Notes: generated by a model from the letters alone, not told the origin. DNA of 64,000 bases from Trueperella bonasi (GCF_030811535.1 NZ_JAUSQX010000001.1:62001-126000), one strand, 5' to 3'. Shown: positions 28,617-38,239, counted from the first letter of the stretch. Numbers and translations: made by a program.

Positions 28617-30665
28617 TCACACGCTATCGATCTGGCGCAGTTCTTTCTTGACATCCTCAATTTCGTCTCGAAGGCGCGCGGCGAGCTCAAACTGAAGCTG
28701 TTCGGCAGCCGCGTGCATCTGTTCGGTAAGGTCTTCGAGAAGTTGGCGGATTTCTCGGCCGTCTTGCGGCAGACGCTCGCTCATCGACGTTTCTTTTCGA
28801 TAGCCGCCATCGAGCAACTGTTGGGTGTCAACATCCTCGCGCGCGAGCATGTCAGTGACGTCGGAGATTTTCTTGCGCAGCGGCGTCGGGTCAATTCCGT
28901 GCTTGCGATTATAGGCAAGCTGTTTATCACGACGGCGGTTGGTTTCGTCGATCGCTTCCTTCATGTTGGCCGTGATTTCATCGGCATACATGTGTACCTG
29001 GCCCGAAACGTTACGCGCCGCACGGCCAATCGTCTGAATGAGGGATGTTGTTGATCGAAGGAAACCTTGCTTATCCGCGTCGAGAATGGAAACTAACGAC
29101 ACTTCGGGAAGGTCGAGACCCTCGCGCAAAAGGTTAATTCCAACGAGGACGTCAAACTTGCCGAGGCGTAATTCGCGTAGAAGTTCCACGCGGCGCAGGG
29201 TGTCGACGTCAGAATGTAGATATTCCACTCTGACCCCTCGTTCGATCATGTAATCGGTCAGATCTTCCGCCATTTTCTTCGTCAATGTGGTGACGAGTAC
29301 ACGCTCGTCACGGTCAGCTCGAATCCGAATTTCCTCCAGCAGGTCATCAATCTGCCCTTTCGTTGGCTTGACGATGATCTCCGGATCAACCAACCCCGTG
29401 GGGCGAATGATCTGCTCGACAACCCCATCAGATTTCTCGAGCTCATATTTGCCCGGTGTTGCCGAAAGATAAACCGTTTGCCCAATTCGTTCGAGGAATT
29501 CTTCCCATTTCAAAGGCCGATTATCCATAGCCGACGGCAAGCGAAAACCGTATTCGACCAACGTGCGTTTTCGAGACATATCGCCCTCATACATAGCACC
29601 GATCTGCGGGACCGTCACATGCGATTCGTCGATGACCAGCACGAAATCTTCCGGAAAATAATCAAGAAGCGTATGGGGTGGCGTTCCCGGCCCTCGACCA
29701 TCAATGTGGCGCGAGTAGTTCTCGATCCCCGAACATGTGCCAAGATTACGCATCATTTCTACATCGAAAGTAGTCCGCATTTCTAGGCGCTGGGCTTCAA
29801 GCAGCTTGCCTTGCTCTCGAAATTCCTCAAGGCGAATCTCGAGTTCCTGCTTGATGGATCCCATCGCGCGCTCCATGCGCTCCGGGCCTGCTACGTAATG
29901 CGATGCTGGAAAAATATGGGCGTGATCCGATTCACGAATCACGTTTCCCGTGAGCGGATGCAGTAGAGATATCGCGTCAATCTCGTCACCAAAAAACTCG
30001 ATCCTTACCGCCAATTCTTCGTATACCGGAATAATTTCGACGGTATCGCCACGCACGCGGAATGTCCCCCGAGTGAAGGCCATGTCATTACGCGTGTACT
30101 GCATTGAAACAAATTGCTTCAAAAGCGCGTCTCGATCGAGTTCTTGCCCAACCTCTAGCTGTACCATTCGGTCGACGTATTCTTGCGGAGTTCCAAGGCC
30201 GTAAATGCACGAAACTGAGGCGACCACGACGACGTCGCGCCTGGTTAACAAAGAGTTCGTGGCGGAATGGCGAAGGCGTTCAACCTCGTCGTTAATTGAG
30301 GAATCCTTTTCGATATACGTATCCGATTGCGGAACATAAGCTTCGGGCTGGTAGTAGTCGTAATAGGAAACGAAGTACTCAACCGCATTATTCGGCAACA
30401 GTTCCCGAAATTCGGCGGCCAGCTGCGCGGCGAGCGTCTTATTCGGAGCCATCACCAAGGTTGGCCGCTGAATCTGCTCGATGAGCCACGCCGTCGTCGC
30501 CGATTTGCCCGTACCGGTAGCTCCGAGCAAAACGACGTCGCTTTCACCGTTGTTAATTCGCTCGGCGAGCTCCTTAATCGCTTGAGGCTGATCACCGGAA
30601 GGCGTGTATTCGGAAATAACCTCAAAGGGCGCTTCGGCGCGGACAATATCGCTGACTGGTCGCAT
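28617..30665 (-). CDS. uvrB: Excinuclease ABC subunit B
   Basis: Helicase-like subunit that verifies damage and loads UvrC. The 682 residues carry the P-loop GATGTGKS at 48-55, the beta-hairpin region with [20 protein letters not shown] as motif II, and helicase motifs including [11 protein letters not shown]-terminal UVR motif (about 640-675) contacts UvrC. The ATG at 30665 has no clear ribosome-binding site but a TAGCCT hexamer six bases upstream. It follows coaE by 37 bases in the usual actinobacterial coaE-uvrB order, although it may also have its own promoter. Confidence 0.97.
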   Translation of the reverse strand: MRPVSDIVRAEAPFEVISEYTPSGDQPQAIKELAERINNGESDVVLLGATGTGKSATTAWLIEQIQRPTLVMAPNKTLAAQLAAEFRELLPNNAVEYFVSYYDYYQPEAYVPQSDTYIEKDSSINDEVERLRHSATNSLLTRRDVVVVASVSCIYGLGTPQEYVDRMVQLEVGQELDRDALLKQFVSMQYTRNDMAFTRGTFRVRGDTVEIIPVYEELAVRIEFFGDEIDAISLLHPLTGNVIRESDHAHIFPASHYVAGPERMERAMGSIKQELEIRLEEFREQGKLLEAQRLEMRTTFDVEMMRNLGTCSGIENYSRHIDGRGPGTPPHTLLDYFPEDFVLVIDESHVTVPQIGAMYEGDMSRKRTLVEYGFRLPSAMDNRPLKWEEFLERIGQTVYLSATPGKYELEKSDGVVEQIIRPTGLVDPEIIVKPTKGQIDDLLEEIRIRADRDERVLVTTLTKKMAEDLTDYMIERGVRVEYLHSDVDTLRRVELLRELRLGKFDVLVGINLLREGLDLPEVSLVSILDADKQGFLRSTTSLIQTIGRAARNVSGQVHMYADEITANMKEAIDETNRRRDKQLAYNRKHGIDPTPLRKKISDVTDMLAREDVDTQQLLDGGYRKETSMSERLPQDGREIRQLLEDLTEQMHAAAEQLQFELAARLRDEIEDVKKELRQIDSV

Positions 30666-30671
30666 GGCTTA

Positions 30672-30677
30672 AGGCTA
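30672..30677 (-). promoter_or_regulatory. TAGCCT -10-like box before uvrB, leaderless geometry
   Basis: Minus-strand TAGCCT ends six bases before the uvrB ATG. It lies in the 37-base coaE-uvrB spacer, so it would be an internal promoter. No convincing -35 was found. Confidence 0.4.
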
Positions 30678-30702
30678 GTACCTGACTCCGACAATCGCGC
30701 AT

Positions 30703-31578
30703 TCAGTTTGCCGGAAGGGAAACCCTTGCCTGCAGATCCAATGCGGGATTCGCGTGGCGCCAGATATTGCCCTGCTGAATCCAGCCGGCTCGGTCAAGGT
30801 TTTCGGTGCGTCCAGATAGCACAAGCGTTCCAGCTTCGTCGGCCGTATTGATCCTCAATGTATCCACCCCCAAAGCACTGAGCCGCCGGACCTGAAGCTC
30901 GCTCTCTGTCTGATAAAACACGCGGGCATTTTCTTGGAGCGCGTGATCCACAAAGGTACCGGTGGCCAGCTGATCGCGGAAGGGTACAATCCACGTCTGC
31001 CAGATCTGGATGGCGGTCTTTCTCAACTCTTCGGCACTTGCCTCGTTCACGATGACGACATCCGCGATGCTTGCACGGTCCTCGTCAGTTGCCTGGGAGT
31101 TGATCCGCGCTTGGGCTTCTTCTTCTGACATTCCCCGGGTGTTCATAAGCCGTTCGATTCGGATCTTTTCGCACGCACTCACCGCTACGTTTGCGGTCAT
31201 CGCAAACTGATTGGGCTGCCCTACAAGGAGTGGCACGTCATAAACGACGACGCCGCTCGGCTCGCTTTTTCTCAGCGCGCCAAGGCGGTCACGTACTTTG
31301 CGTGCAACAGCTTGGTGTGTCATCGCATTCAACGCTTTTCGCTCGGCCTCATTCGAAAAAACAATCTGTGCCATGGTAGCTCGATCAAGGCGACCGTCGT
31401 CGCCGATGACGGCGCTCCCCCAACGTTCCGTAATCTTCTCTAGGGCAGGGGTACCTGGTTCGACTATTTCGCGTGCCACCTGGTCGGCGTCGACAACATG
31501 AGCGCCGAGCTCCTGCCATATCGAAGCAACGAACGATTTTCCCGAGCCTATTCCGCCCGTCAAGGCCAGTGTCAGCAT
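30703..31578 (-). CDS. coaE: Dephospho-CoA kinase with C-terminal extension
   Basis: Final step of coenzyme A synthesis: phosphorylates the ribose 3'-hydroxyl of dephospho-CoA. The P-loop GGIGSGKS is at 8-15, VDADQVAREIVEPGTP near 34-49, and VVYDVPLLVG near 111-120. Typical CoaE has about 200 residues; this protein has 291. The last 85 or so residues are an extension that I do not recognise. It is not the GrpB-like domain fused to CoaE in some actinobacteria. The start overlaps the pcp stop by seven bases. Confidence 0.94.
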   Translation of the reverse strand: MLTLALTGGIGSGKSFVASIWQELGAHVVDADQVAREIVEPGTPALEKITERWGSAVIGDDGRLDRATMAQIVFSNEAERKALNAMTHQAVARKVRDRLGALRKSEPSGVVVYDVPLLVGQPNQFAMTANVAVSACEKIRIERLMNTRGMSEEEAQARINSQATDEDRASIADVVIVNEASAEELRKTAIQIWQTWIVPFRDQLATGTFVDHALQENARVFYQTESELQVRRLSALGVDTLRINTADEAGTLVLSGRTENLDRAGWIQQGNIWRHANPALDLQARVSLPAN

Positions 31579-32129
31579 GGTTCCTCCAACGTCGCAACAA
31601 GGAGTAGCTCAACAAGTTTCGCACCTTCCTCCACGGAAAAAGCTTCTGCTGGTGGGAGGTGAAGAAAGCCGGCGCGCTTTGACGTCTGTATCCCGCAGAA
31701 CAACACAGTGTTGCATACATACAGCCCTGCTGTACGCGATTCTTTCAGTTGATATCCAGTTGCGTTTGCACTCTCGATGAGGCGCCGGAACGGCAAGGTA
31801 GTCTCGAATGCAAGCGGCGCCGATTCATCAATACTGTTTCCTAACGCCACGTGACCGGCATTATCAGGTGTCGGCGCATCCTGCCGATTCATCGCGAAGC
31901 GCTCCAGCGTCGGCACGTCCCGGTCAGCGGCAAGTCCAAGCCCAAGATGCACATCGAATGGTCCGAGGCCAATAACCCGTTGGCGAGCCGCCTCGTATTC
32001 GACTGGCAGAATCTCAACCACGAATTGCTCTGGCCTATTCCACCGTTGCCCCACGAGTCGGGCGACGTGTTCTGTCGGGTTGTATGTATGAGAGCCGAAA
32101 GGCCCGAACGCCGTCAATAAAATGCGCAT
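31572..32129 (-). CDS. pcp: Pyroglutamyl-peptidase I (C15 family)
   Basis: Cysteine peptidase that removes N-terminal pyroglutamate from peptides in the cytoplasm. The 185 residues are slightly short for the family (about 200-215) but keep all parts: TAFGPFG with a following NPTE, TLERFAMN with Glu76, AGLYVCN with the nucleophile Cys139, and GFLHLP with His157. So the Glu-Cys-His triad is intact. It lies between the siderophore-interacting protein and coaE, overlapping coaE by seven bases. It is an insertion in the rpsA-coaE-uvrB order common in actinobacteria. Confidence 0.88.
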   Translation of the reverse strand: MRILLTAFGPFGSHTYNPTEHVARLVGQRWNRPEQFVVEILPVEYEAARQRVIGLGPFDVHLGLGLAADRDVPTLERFAMNRQDAPTPDNAGHVALGNSIDESAPLAFETTLPFRRLIESANATGYQLKESRTAGLYVCNTVLFCGIQTSKRAGFLHLPPAEAFSVEEGAKLVELLLVATLEEPC

Positions 32130-32135
32130 ACGCCA

Positions 32136-32141
32136 AGTTTA
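32136..32141 (-). promoter_or_regulatory. TAAACT -10-like box before pcp, leaderless geometry
   Basis: Minus-strand TAAACT ends six bases before the pcp ATG, in the 38-base spacer after the siderophore-interacting protein gene. There is no Shine-Dalgarno sequence at that start. Confidence 0.4.
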
Positions 32142-32167
32142 CCGAAGGCGATCCGGATAGAGCTTGT

Positions 32168-32974
32168 CTACGCTGTAGCTACTTCTTCGCGTGGGTCGAT
32201 CGGCGCATGATGGTCATGGCCCTGTACTCCACGCTTCCAGTAACCCGTCATGTCAATATTTTTCTTGTCGATTCGTGACTCGTTACGCAACCAGCGGCGC
32301 GGTTCAATGAGCCAGGTGGCTTCGCCTCCAAACCATGCGTAAGTATCGCAGGTTGGATTAATCGTCTTAAGTAGCTCAACTGTCCTGCCCGGATCGGTTG
32401 ACACGTCATGAACCTGCACATTCTCACCGTGGATAAGATCTGCTAGGTACTCTAGCGCATCAACATCCGGGCAGTTAATGACAATGTCAATATGTTCGGC
32501 CGACGCTGTCTCGAGCCATCGTGCCAACGCCGGCAACGCACTCGAGTCTGAACCGAGAAGCAACCTAGGCGAATTGGGAATCAACTTGGAACCGCGCGGG
32601 CCGATCGTCGTAATTTTAGTTCCGCAGCGAGCTGCGCGAACCCAGTCCATCAACGGGCCTTCCGGGTGTTCGACGATATCGAAAACGAGCCGTGAGCCAT
32701 CCAGCCACCGTGGTGTCAGATCACGTTTGACGCACCCGGCGGGCACATCCAAGCCACCATCCGGTTTTTGCCGCACATCTGCAGCACCACAGCTTTCATC
32801 CATAACAATCTTGAAATGGTCAGTTGGAGAAAGCGAGGCCATTGTTTCGAAGTCATCCCCTTCGACGACGAACCGGTGGAAGCCGGCAACGGCATCCACC
32901 TCAGTAACACGGCCAGACCTCGGGGTCAGTCCGTGCATGACCCGCTCTCGTTCAAAAATCTTCACATCATGCAT
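32168..32974 (-). CDS. Siderophore-interacting protein (SIP/ViuB-type FAD ferric reductase)
   Basis: Flavoprotein family that releases iron from imported ferric siderophores by reduction in the cytoplasm. The 268 residues have an N-terminal ferredoxin-reductase-like FAD domain with KRDLTPRWLD, corresponding to the RxYTxR flavin motif, and a C-terminal SIP domain with WFGGEATWLIEPRRWL and MTGYWKRG near the end. A His-rich HDHHAP tail follows. The ATG at 32974 lacks a ribosome-binding site but sits seven bases after a TAGGCT box inside a DtxR-like palindrome. Iron-dependent repression is therefore likely (inference). Confidence 0.9.
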   Translation of the reverse strand: MHDVKIFERERVMHGLTPRSGRVTEVDAVAGFHRFVVEGDDFETMASLSPTDHFKIVMDESCGAADVRQKPDGGLDVPAGCVKRDLTPRWLDGSRLVFDIVEHPEGPLMDWVRAARCGTKITTIGPRGSKLIPNSPRLLLGSDSSALPALARWLETASAEHIDIVINCPDVDALEYLADLIHGENVQVHDVSTDPGRTVELLKTINPTCDTYAWFGGEATWLIEPRRWLRNESRIDKKNIDMTGYWKRGVQGHDHHAPIDPREEVATA

Positions 32975-33010
32975 AAACGAAAGCCTATCCTTGCGTAATT
33001 GAAAAGTGAA
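32975..33010 (-). promoter_or_regulatory. Leaderless promoter with possible DtxR/IdeR operator for the SIP gene
   Basis: TTCACT (33005-33010), a 17-base spacer and TAGGCT (32982-32987), then seven bases to the A of the ATG. The 19 bases 32975-32993 match the TTAGGTTAGSCTAACCTAA iron-box consensus at 11 positions, best in the centre around TAGGCT. Confidence 0.45.
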
Positions 33011-33025
33011 GGATTCACGTCACAG

Positions 33026-33055
33026 AAATGGGGGCACCGCACGGTGCCCCCATTT
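33026..33055 (-). terminator. Hairpin terminator after rpsA
   Basis: Perfect 14-bp stem with a two-base centre (33026-33039 with 33042-33055), preceded by an A-rich arm and followed on the minus strand by TTTCTG. It lies 12 bases after the rpsA stop and before the SIP promoter. The short T-tract makes it moderate in strength. Confidence 0.75.
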
Positions 33056-33067
33056 GAAGTATGAGCT

Positions 33068-34531
33068 CTAGTTGCCGGTTAGCTTCTCGCGAAGTGCCGC
33101 TAGTGCCTCATCGGATGCGAGTGTGCCAGGTGCCTCGGCATCTGCCGTGTAAGAGGCCTGAACATCCTCAGCTGTTCCGACGTGATGGTCGGAGTCGGCT
33201 GCCTCAGCGTCAGCTTCCTGATGCTGCGCTACCTGCTCCTTGTGGGCAATCCAGCGAGCTTCCGCCTCGGCGTACTCGGCCTCCCACGCAGCCTGGTTCT
33301 CCTCGTAGCCTTCAAGCCACTCGTTGGCTTCGGGGTCGAAGCCTTCTGGATACTTGTAGTTGCCGTCCTCGTCGTACTCGGCGGTCATGCCGTACAGCGA
33401 CGGATCGAAGTCGTCCGAATTCGGATCCACGCCCTCGTTGGCCTGCTTCAGCGAAAGCGAGATACGCCGGCGTTCGAGATCGATATCGATCACCTTGACG
33501 AAAACGGTGTCATTAACCTTGGCAACCTGCTCAGGCAGATCGATATGCCGCTGTGCCAGCTCGGAAATGTGAACGAGGCCTTCGATACCATCTTCGACTC
33601 GCACGAATGCGCCGAACGGAACCAGCTTTGTGACCTTGCCCGGCACAATCTGACCAATGCGGTGGGTACGAGCGAATGTCTGCCACGGATCTTCCTGCGT
33701 GGCCTTAAGCGACAGCGACACGCGCTCGCGATCCATATCGACGTCGAGAACCTCGACAGTGACAGGCTGGCCGACTTCGACAACCTCGGAGGGGTGGTCA
33801 ATGTGCTTCCAGGACAGCTCGGAAACGTGAACGAGACCGTCAACTCCACCGAGATCAACGAATGCACCGAAGTTGACGATCGAGGAGATAACACCTTCGC
33901 GGACCTGACCCTTTTGCAGGGAATCCAGGAAGTGTGCGCGAATCTCCGATTGCGACTGCTCGAGCCAGGCACGGCGGGAAAGAACAACGTTGTTACGGTT
34001 CTTATCCAGCTCGATGATCTTCGCCTGAAGTTCGCGGCCGATATAGGGTTGCAGATCACGAACGCGGCGCATCTCAACGAGCGAAGCCGGCAAGAAGCCG
34101 CGCAGACCGATGTCGAGAATCAAGCCGCCCTTAACGACCTCAATCACCGTTCCGGTGACGACGCCGTCGGCTTCCTTGACCTCTTCGATCTTGTCCCATG
34201 CGCGTTCGTACTGCGCACGCTTCTTCGACAGGAGAAGACGGCCCTCCTTGTCCTCCTTCTGGAGAACGAGGGCTTCGATCTGGTCACCAACTTCAACAAC
34301 ATCATCTGGGTCGATGTCGTGCTTGATGGAAAGTTCTTTGGAAGGGATAACACCCTCAGTCTTGTAGCCGATATCGAGAAGGACTTCGTCCCGGTCGACC
34401 TTGACTACTGTGCCTTCGACGATGTCGCCATCGTTAAAGTATTTGATTGTTTCATCGACAGCGGCGATGAGTTCTTCTTCTGTGCCGATGTCGTTGATGG
34501 CGACCTCTTGGGCCTGATTGTTCGTGGTCAT
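33068..34531 (-). CDS. rpsA: 30S ribosomal protein S1
   Basis: RNA-binding ribosomal protein that assists mRNA binding. With the ATG at 34531 it has 487 residues and four S1/OB-fold repeats (about 33-105, 120-190, 205-275 and 290-362), the actinobacterial arrangement, followed by an acidic C-terminal tail. Repeats are visible from GDIVEGTVVKV, GVVTGTVIEV, GQVREGVISSI and GQIVPGKVTKL. CGGAG lies about 11 bases before the ATG. The frame extends to 34639, but those codons have no homology. It ends at the hairpin at 33026-33055. Confidence 0.96.
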   Translation of the reverse strand: MTTNNQAQEVAINDIGTEEELIAAVDETIKYFNDGDIVEGTVVKVDRDEVLLDIGYKTEGVIPSKELSIKHDIDPDDVVEVGDQIEALVLQKEDKEGRLLLSKKRAQYERAWDKIEEVKEADGVVTGTVIEVVKGGLILDIGLRGFLPASLVEMRRVRDLQPYIGRELQAKIIELDKNRNNVVLSRRAWLEQSQSEIRAHFLDSLQKGQVREGVISSIVNFGAFVDLGGVDGLVHVSELSWKHIDHPSEVVEVGQPVTVEVLDVDMDRERVSLSLKATQEDPWQTFARTHRIGQIVPGKVTKLVPFGAFVRVEDGIEGLVHISELAQRHIDLPEQVAKVNDTVFVKVIDIDLERRRISLSLKQANEGVDPNSDDFDPSLYGMTAEYDEDGNYKYPEGFDPEANEWLEGYEENQAAWEAEYAEAEARWIAHKEQVAQHQEADAEAADSDHHVGTAEDVQASYTADAEAPGTLASDEALAALREKLTGN

Positions 34532-34694
34532 AGAGTTGGTGACTCCGGATAATTTACTAGTATGGACAATTGGACACGGTGCCCCAGCCAGTGCAGGCCA
34601 GTGGCACCAATCGACAAGTTTACGGGTAGATGGAACCATTGTTCAAGCGCGATACTGCCCCTAACTGCCGATTTGCCCACACTTGGAGGTTTCA

Positions 34695-35486
34695 TTGAGC
34701 GCAGGTTTCACTCCCGTTTACCCATACGATCATTTCGGGCAAGCAAACAGTAGATGGTGGTCCGATAATGCCGATGACTATCTCGGCGAATTCGGCTCAA
34801 TTCTCGGTGAGACAGACTTCATTTGGGGCCCGGAAGGTCTACGCGAACAGAATGTCGAATTGCTCGGAACACCGGAATCTTTAACAAACTCCTCGATACT
34901 GGAAATCGGAGCTGGTGCGGCGCAGTGTTCGCGCTATCTTGCGCTCAAGGGTTTAGACGTAACTGCCAGTGATATTGCGCCGGGCATGGTTGACGCAGCA
35001 CTGAGTCTGAACGCCAAACATGAAGTCAGTTTTCCCGTGGATATGGCGGACGCACGTAACCTGCCCTATGACGACGGGCGGTTCGATGTTGTTTTTACAA
35101 GTTTCGGTGCGATCGATTTTATTTCTGAGCTGAGGGAACTCCACTGCGAAATACGCAGGGTCCTTAAACCATTGGGCCGATGGATTTTTTCCTGCTCACA
35201 CCCGGTGAAGTGGATTTTTGCGGACAATCCAAACTCTTTCGAGGTCTTCCATTCGTATTTTGATCGCACGCCATATCTTGAGCGCCGCTCGGATGGGGAA
35301 CTTGAATACGCGCACTTCCACCACACTCTGGCTGACCACGTGAACGCCTTGACCGATGCAGGCTTTCATATCGAGGAGTGCATCGAACCCGAATGGCCCG
35401 CAGATCGCAAAGTCGTGTGGGGCGCCTGGGGGCCAATCCGCTCCGCAAAAGTTCCCGGCACGATTATTTTCGGCTGTAGAAGCTAA
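34695..35486 (+). CDS. Class I SAM-dependent methyltransferase
   Basis: Methyltransferase of 263 residues with a Rossmann-like SAM fold: motif I ILEIGAGAAQCSRYLA near 68-83, DIAPGMVDAA as the acidic loop after strand 2, and RFDVVFTSFGAIDF as motif IV-like. Substrate is unknown. The start is TTG at 34695-34697, because GGAGG (34685-34689) lies five bases upstream; an earlier in-frame TTG at 34683 would overlap that site. It is divergent from rpsA and convergent with polA (one base between stops). Confidence 0.88.
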   Translation: MSAGFTPVYPYDHFGQANSRWWSDNADDYLGEFGSILGETDFIWGPEGLREQNVELLGTPESLTNSSILEIGAGAAQCSRYLALKGLDVTASDIAPGMVDAALSLNAKHEVSFPVDMADARNLPYDDGRFDVVFTSFGAIDFISELRELHCEIRRVLKPLGRWIFSCSHPVKWIFADNPNSFEVFHSYFDRTPYLERRSDGELEYAHFHHTLADHVNALTDAGFHIEECIEPEWPADRKVVWGAWGPIRSAKVPGTIIFGCRS

Positions 35487-35487
35487 A

Positions 35488-38196
35488 TCAGTGTGCTGCG
35501 TCGCGCCAGTTACGGCCGATGCCTATACCTACCGATAGCGGCACGCTCAACTGAGCTGCTTGCCCCATGTGTTCGCGCACGATTTCTTCAAGCGCTTCGG
35601 CCTCCTCCGCTTTAATCTCAAACACCAGTTCGTCGTGAATTTGCAAGAGCATGCGTGATTCGAGACCTGCTTTGGTAATTGCATCATCGACGAGCACCAT
35701 GGCGTACTTGATAATGTCGGCCGCTGATCCTTGAATAGGTGCGTTAAGAGCCATGCGTTCGGCGGATTCTCGCACCTGCCGATTCTGGCTGGTGAGGCCG
35801 GGAAGATAACGCCGGCGGCCCATAATCGTCGAGGTGTAGCCATCCTTTCGAGCCTGAACTACCACCTCGTCCAGATAGTCACGTACGGCACCAAAGCGTT
35901 CGAAGTAATCATTCATCAGCCGGTCAGCCTCACCCACGGAGATCCGTAACTGTTGGGACAGGCCATATGCAGACAAACCGTAGGCAAGCCCGTAGCTCAT
36001 CGCCTTGATCTTTGAACGCTGCTCCCCTGTCACAGCATCTTCGTCAACGCCGAAGACTCGCCCGGCCACGTAATTGTGCAAATCCGCCCCCTCGTTGAAA
36101 GCGTTAATCAGCGAGGTGTCATGAGACAGATGAGCCATCAAGCGCATCTCGATTTGCGAATAGTCGGCTGTCATCAGGTAGTCGAAGCCCTCGCCAGGCA
36201 CGAAGATTTCGCGAATTTGGCGGCCTTCTTCGGTGCGGGTATGAATATTTTGCAGATTCGGATCGGTCGACGACAGGCGGCCCGTTGCGGCAACCGTCTG
36301 CTGGAAGGTGGTGTGGATCCGCTGGTCGTCAAGGATTGAACGTTGCAATCCTTCGACAGACTGGCGAAGCTTGATCGCTTCACGGTGTTCCATAAGCCCG
36401 GCCAGAAATTCTTGGCCGGCTCGCGCGGCGTCATCTTCGCGTGGTGCAATCTTCGCAAATAGATCTGCAAGGGCATCCGCGTTAGTGGTATATCCCGACT
36501 TCGTTTTCTTCGTCTTCGGCAGATCCAATTTGTCAAAGAGAACCTCTTGGAGTTGCTTCGGGCTTGAGAGATTGACCGAGTCATCTCCGATGGCCGCGTA
36601 TGCGCGGTCTTGGGCGTCCTCCACCCTCGTGTTGAAATCGTGGTAGAGCGAGGAGAGCCTGTCCTGATCGACCGCTATTCCTGCGGTTTCCATCTCGTAC
36701 AGAAGCTGAGATACTGCCAGTTCGAGTTCGATCAGCATCCCGTCAGGATCCACGTTGTCAAGTTCCGCGTCGAAGGCGGCGCGCAAGTCGTGCAAAATTC
36801 CAGCTCGTGGCGCGATCGGGCTATCGATTATCGTGCCATCCTCACCGATTCCAAGGGTGTCACCGGAGCCAGTCAGCGTAGCCAAATCGTAATTCAGGTA
36901 GCGTTGGGCCAGATCTTCGACGTCGTATTTGCGTTGATCGGGGTGTAACAGATAAGCATCAATTTCGGTGTCGGCAACAATTCCGCGCAAGGTGATTCCA
37001 ACACCCGCCCAGGCGTGTGCTATCCCTTTCATTCCGTGGCCAATCTTCGCCTGATTCGCATCTTCCAAAAAAGCGACGAGAGCTTTCTCATCGCCGTCGT
37101 CGAGGCTCAATCTATCGCCGTAGAACACTGAACGGTCGGGGGCTGCAATCGCAAAATGCTCTACGTCGCCCCGAAGCGGATCCCTGTTTCCCACGACGTC
37201 AAGGGCCCACGGCCCTTCGTGTTCGGTTAGGAATTGTTGAAGCGGTATAGATCCCGCAGCAATCGAAGTAACTTCTAGCAGCTCCGGGCTATCTCCTTCT
37301 CCGTGAGATTCGCCGTCGCGCATCGGAAGTTCTTTCAACACCCGCTCGCGCATGGTGGTGAAATTTAGCGTGTCGAACAGCTGGTGCATTGCCTCTCTGT
37401 CAACGCCACGCGGTTCAAGCTCGTCAAGATCCTCAACAATCGGTAGTTCGCGCACCAAATCGTTGAGCTTGCGATTACGCCGCACTGCATCGATGTTATC
37501 GCGTAAGTTCTGGCCGGTTTTTCCGCCAATTTCATCGGCATTCTCGAGCAGCGCTTCGAGCGAACCGTAATGATTGAGCCACTTAGCGGCAGTTTTTGGT
37601 CCCCAAAGTGGAACACCAGGGATATTATCGGCATCTTCACCCACGAGTGCGGCAAGGTCGGAATACATTTGAGGAGTGACACCCGTTTTTTGCTCAACTA
37701 CTTCCGGTGTGTATACCGCCATTTGCGACCGTGGCATGGGATACATCAGCGTGATCGAATCATCAACAAGCTGATAGGTATCTTTATCACCCGACGCAAT
37801 GTAAACCTCCATACCTGCAGCTTCGCCCCGAGTGGCCAGCGTGGCCACGATGTCGTCCGCCTCGTAGTCCTCATAGGTCAGCCACGACACACCGATCACG
37901 TCGAGTGCTTCTTGGATGACAGATATTTGCCCTTTAAACTCTTCGGGCGTCGCAGCTCGGCCGCCCTTGTATTCGGCATATTCGCGAGTTCTGAAAGTGC
38001 CCCCTGGCAAGTCAAAAGCTACCGCGATGTGAGTGGGCGATAAATCTGCAACCAGCTTCAAAAGCGTGGAGAGGAAACCATGCACGGCGTTCGTGTACTG
38101 CCCCTGGTCGGTCACGAAACTGTCTGCGGGCAATGCGAAAAATGATCGGAATGCCAGCGAATGCCCATCGAGTACAAGAAGAGTTTTGTTATTCAC
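35488..38196 (-). CDS. polA: DNA polymerase I
   Basis: Repair and Okazaki-fragment polymerase. The 902 residues, from GTG 38196, contain a 5'-3' exonuclease domain (LVLDGHSLAFRSFFAL at the start, DYEADDIVATLA, GDKDTYQLV) and a degenerate 3'-5' exonuclease-like region. The polymerase domain has motif A TADYSQIEMR, the O-helix SYGLAYGLSAYGL region and motif C QIHDELVFE. Upstream in-frame TTG and GTG codons exist. GTG 38196 is favoured because TAGGGT lies seven bases before it and AGGG is at a usable distance. Divergent from the thioesterase gene. Confidence 0.96.
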   Translation of the reverse strand: MNNKTLLVLDGHSLAFRSFFALPADSFVTDQGQYTNAVHGFLSTLLKLVADLSPTHIAVAFDLPGGTFRTREYAEYKGGRAATPEEFKGQISVIQEALDVIGVSWLTYEDYEADDIVATLATRGEAAGMEVYIASGDKDTYQLVDDSITLMYPMPRSQMAVYTPEVVEQKTGVTPQMYSDLAALVGEDADNIPGVPLWGPKTAAKWLNHYGSLEALLENADEIGGKTGQNLRDNIDAVRRNRKLNDLVRELPIVEDLDELEPRGVDREAMHQLFDTLNFTTMRERVLKELPMRDGESHGEGDSPELLEVTSIAAGSIPLQQFLTEHEGPWALDVVGNRDPLRGDVEHFAIAAPDRSVFYGDRLSLDDGDEKALVAFLEDANQAKIGHGMKGIAHAWAGVGITLRGIVADTEIDAYLLHPDQRKYDVEDLAQRYLNYDLATLTGSGDTLGIGEDGTIIDSPIAPRAGILHDLRAAFDAELDNVDPDGMLIELELAVSQLLYEMETAGIAVDQDRLSSLYHDFNTRVEDAQDRAYAAIGDDSVNLSSPKQLQEVLFDKLDLPKTKKTKSGYTTNADALADLFAKIAPREDDAARAGQEFLAGLMEHREAIKLRQSVEGLQRSILDDQRIHTTFQQTVAATGRLSSTDPNLQNIHTRTEEGRQIREIFVPGEGFDYLMTADYSQIEMRLMAHLSHDTSLINAFNEGADLHNYVAGRVFGVDEDAVTGEQRSKIKAMSYGLAYGLSAYGLSQQLRISVGEADRLMNDYFERFGAVRDYLDEVVVQARKDGYTSTIMGRRRYLPGLTSQNRQVRESAERMALNAPIQGSAADIIKYAMVLVDDAITKAGLESRMLLQIHDELVFEIKAEEAEALEEIVREHMGQAAQLSVPLSVGIGIGRNWRDAAH

Positions 38197-38203
38197 GTTC
38201 ACT

Positions 38204-38209
38204 ACCCTA
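38204..38209 (-). promoter_or_regulatory. TAGGGT -10-like box before polA
   Basis: Minus-strand TAGGGT lies seven bases before the GTG at 38196. It contains AGGG, so it could act in translation instead. It faces away from the box of the divergent thioesterase gene. Confidence 0.4.
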
Positions 38210-38227
38210 TCGCGCGTTTCCGACAAC

Positions 38228-38233
38228 TACACT
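38228..38233 (+). promoter_or_regulatory. TACACT -10-like box before the thioesterase gene
   Basis: TACACT lies six bases before the ATG at 38240. No ribosome-binding site is present at that start, so a leaderless transcript is the simplest reading. Confidence 0.45.
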
Positions 38234-38239
38234 TGCACC

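Noticed and set aside
33182-34552. 456-codon plus-strand frame over rpsA
   Set aside because: Antisense shadow of a strongly biased ribosomal protein gene, with no homology or ribosome-binding site.
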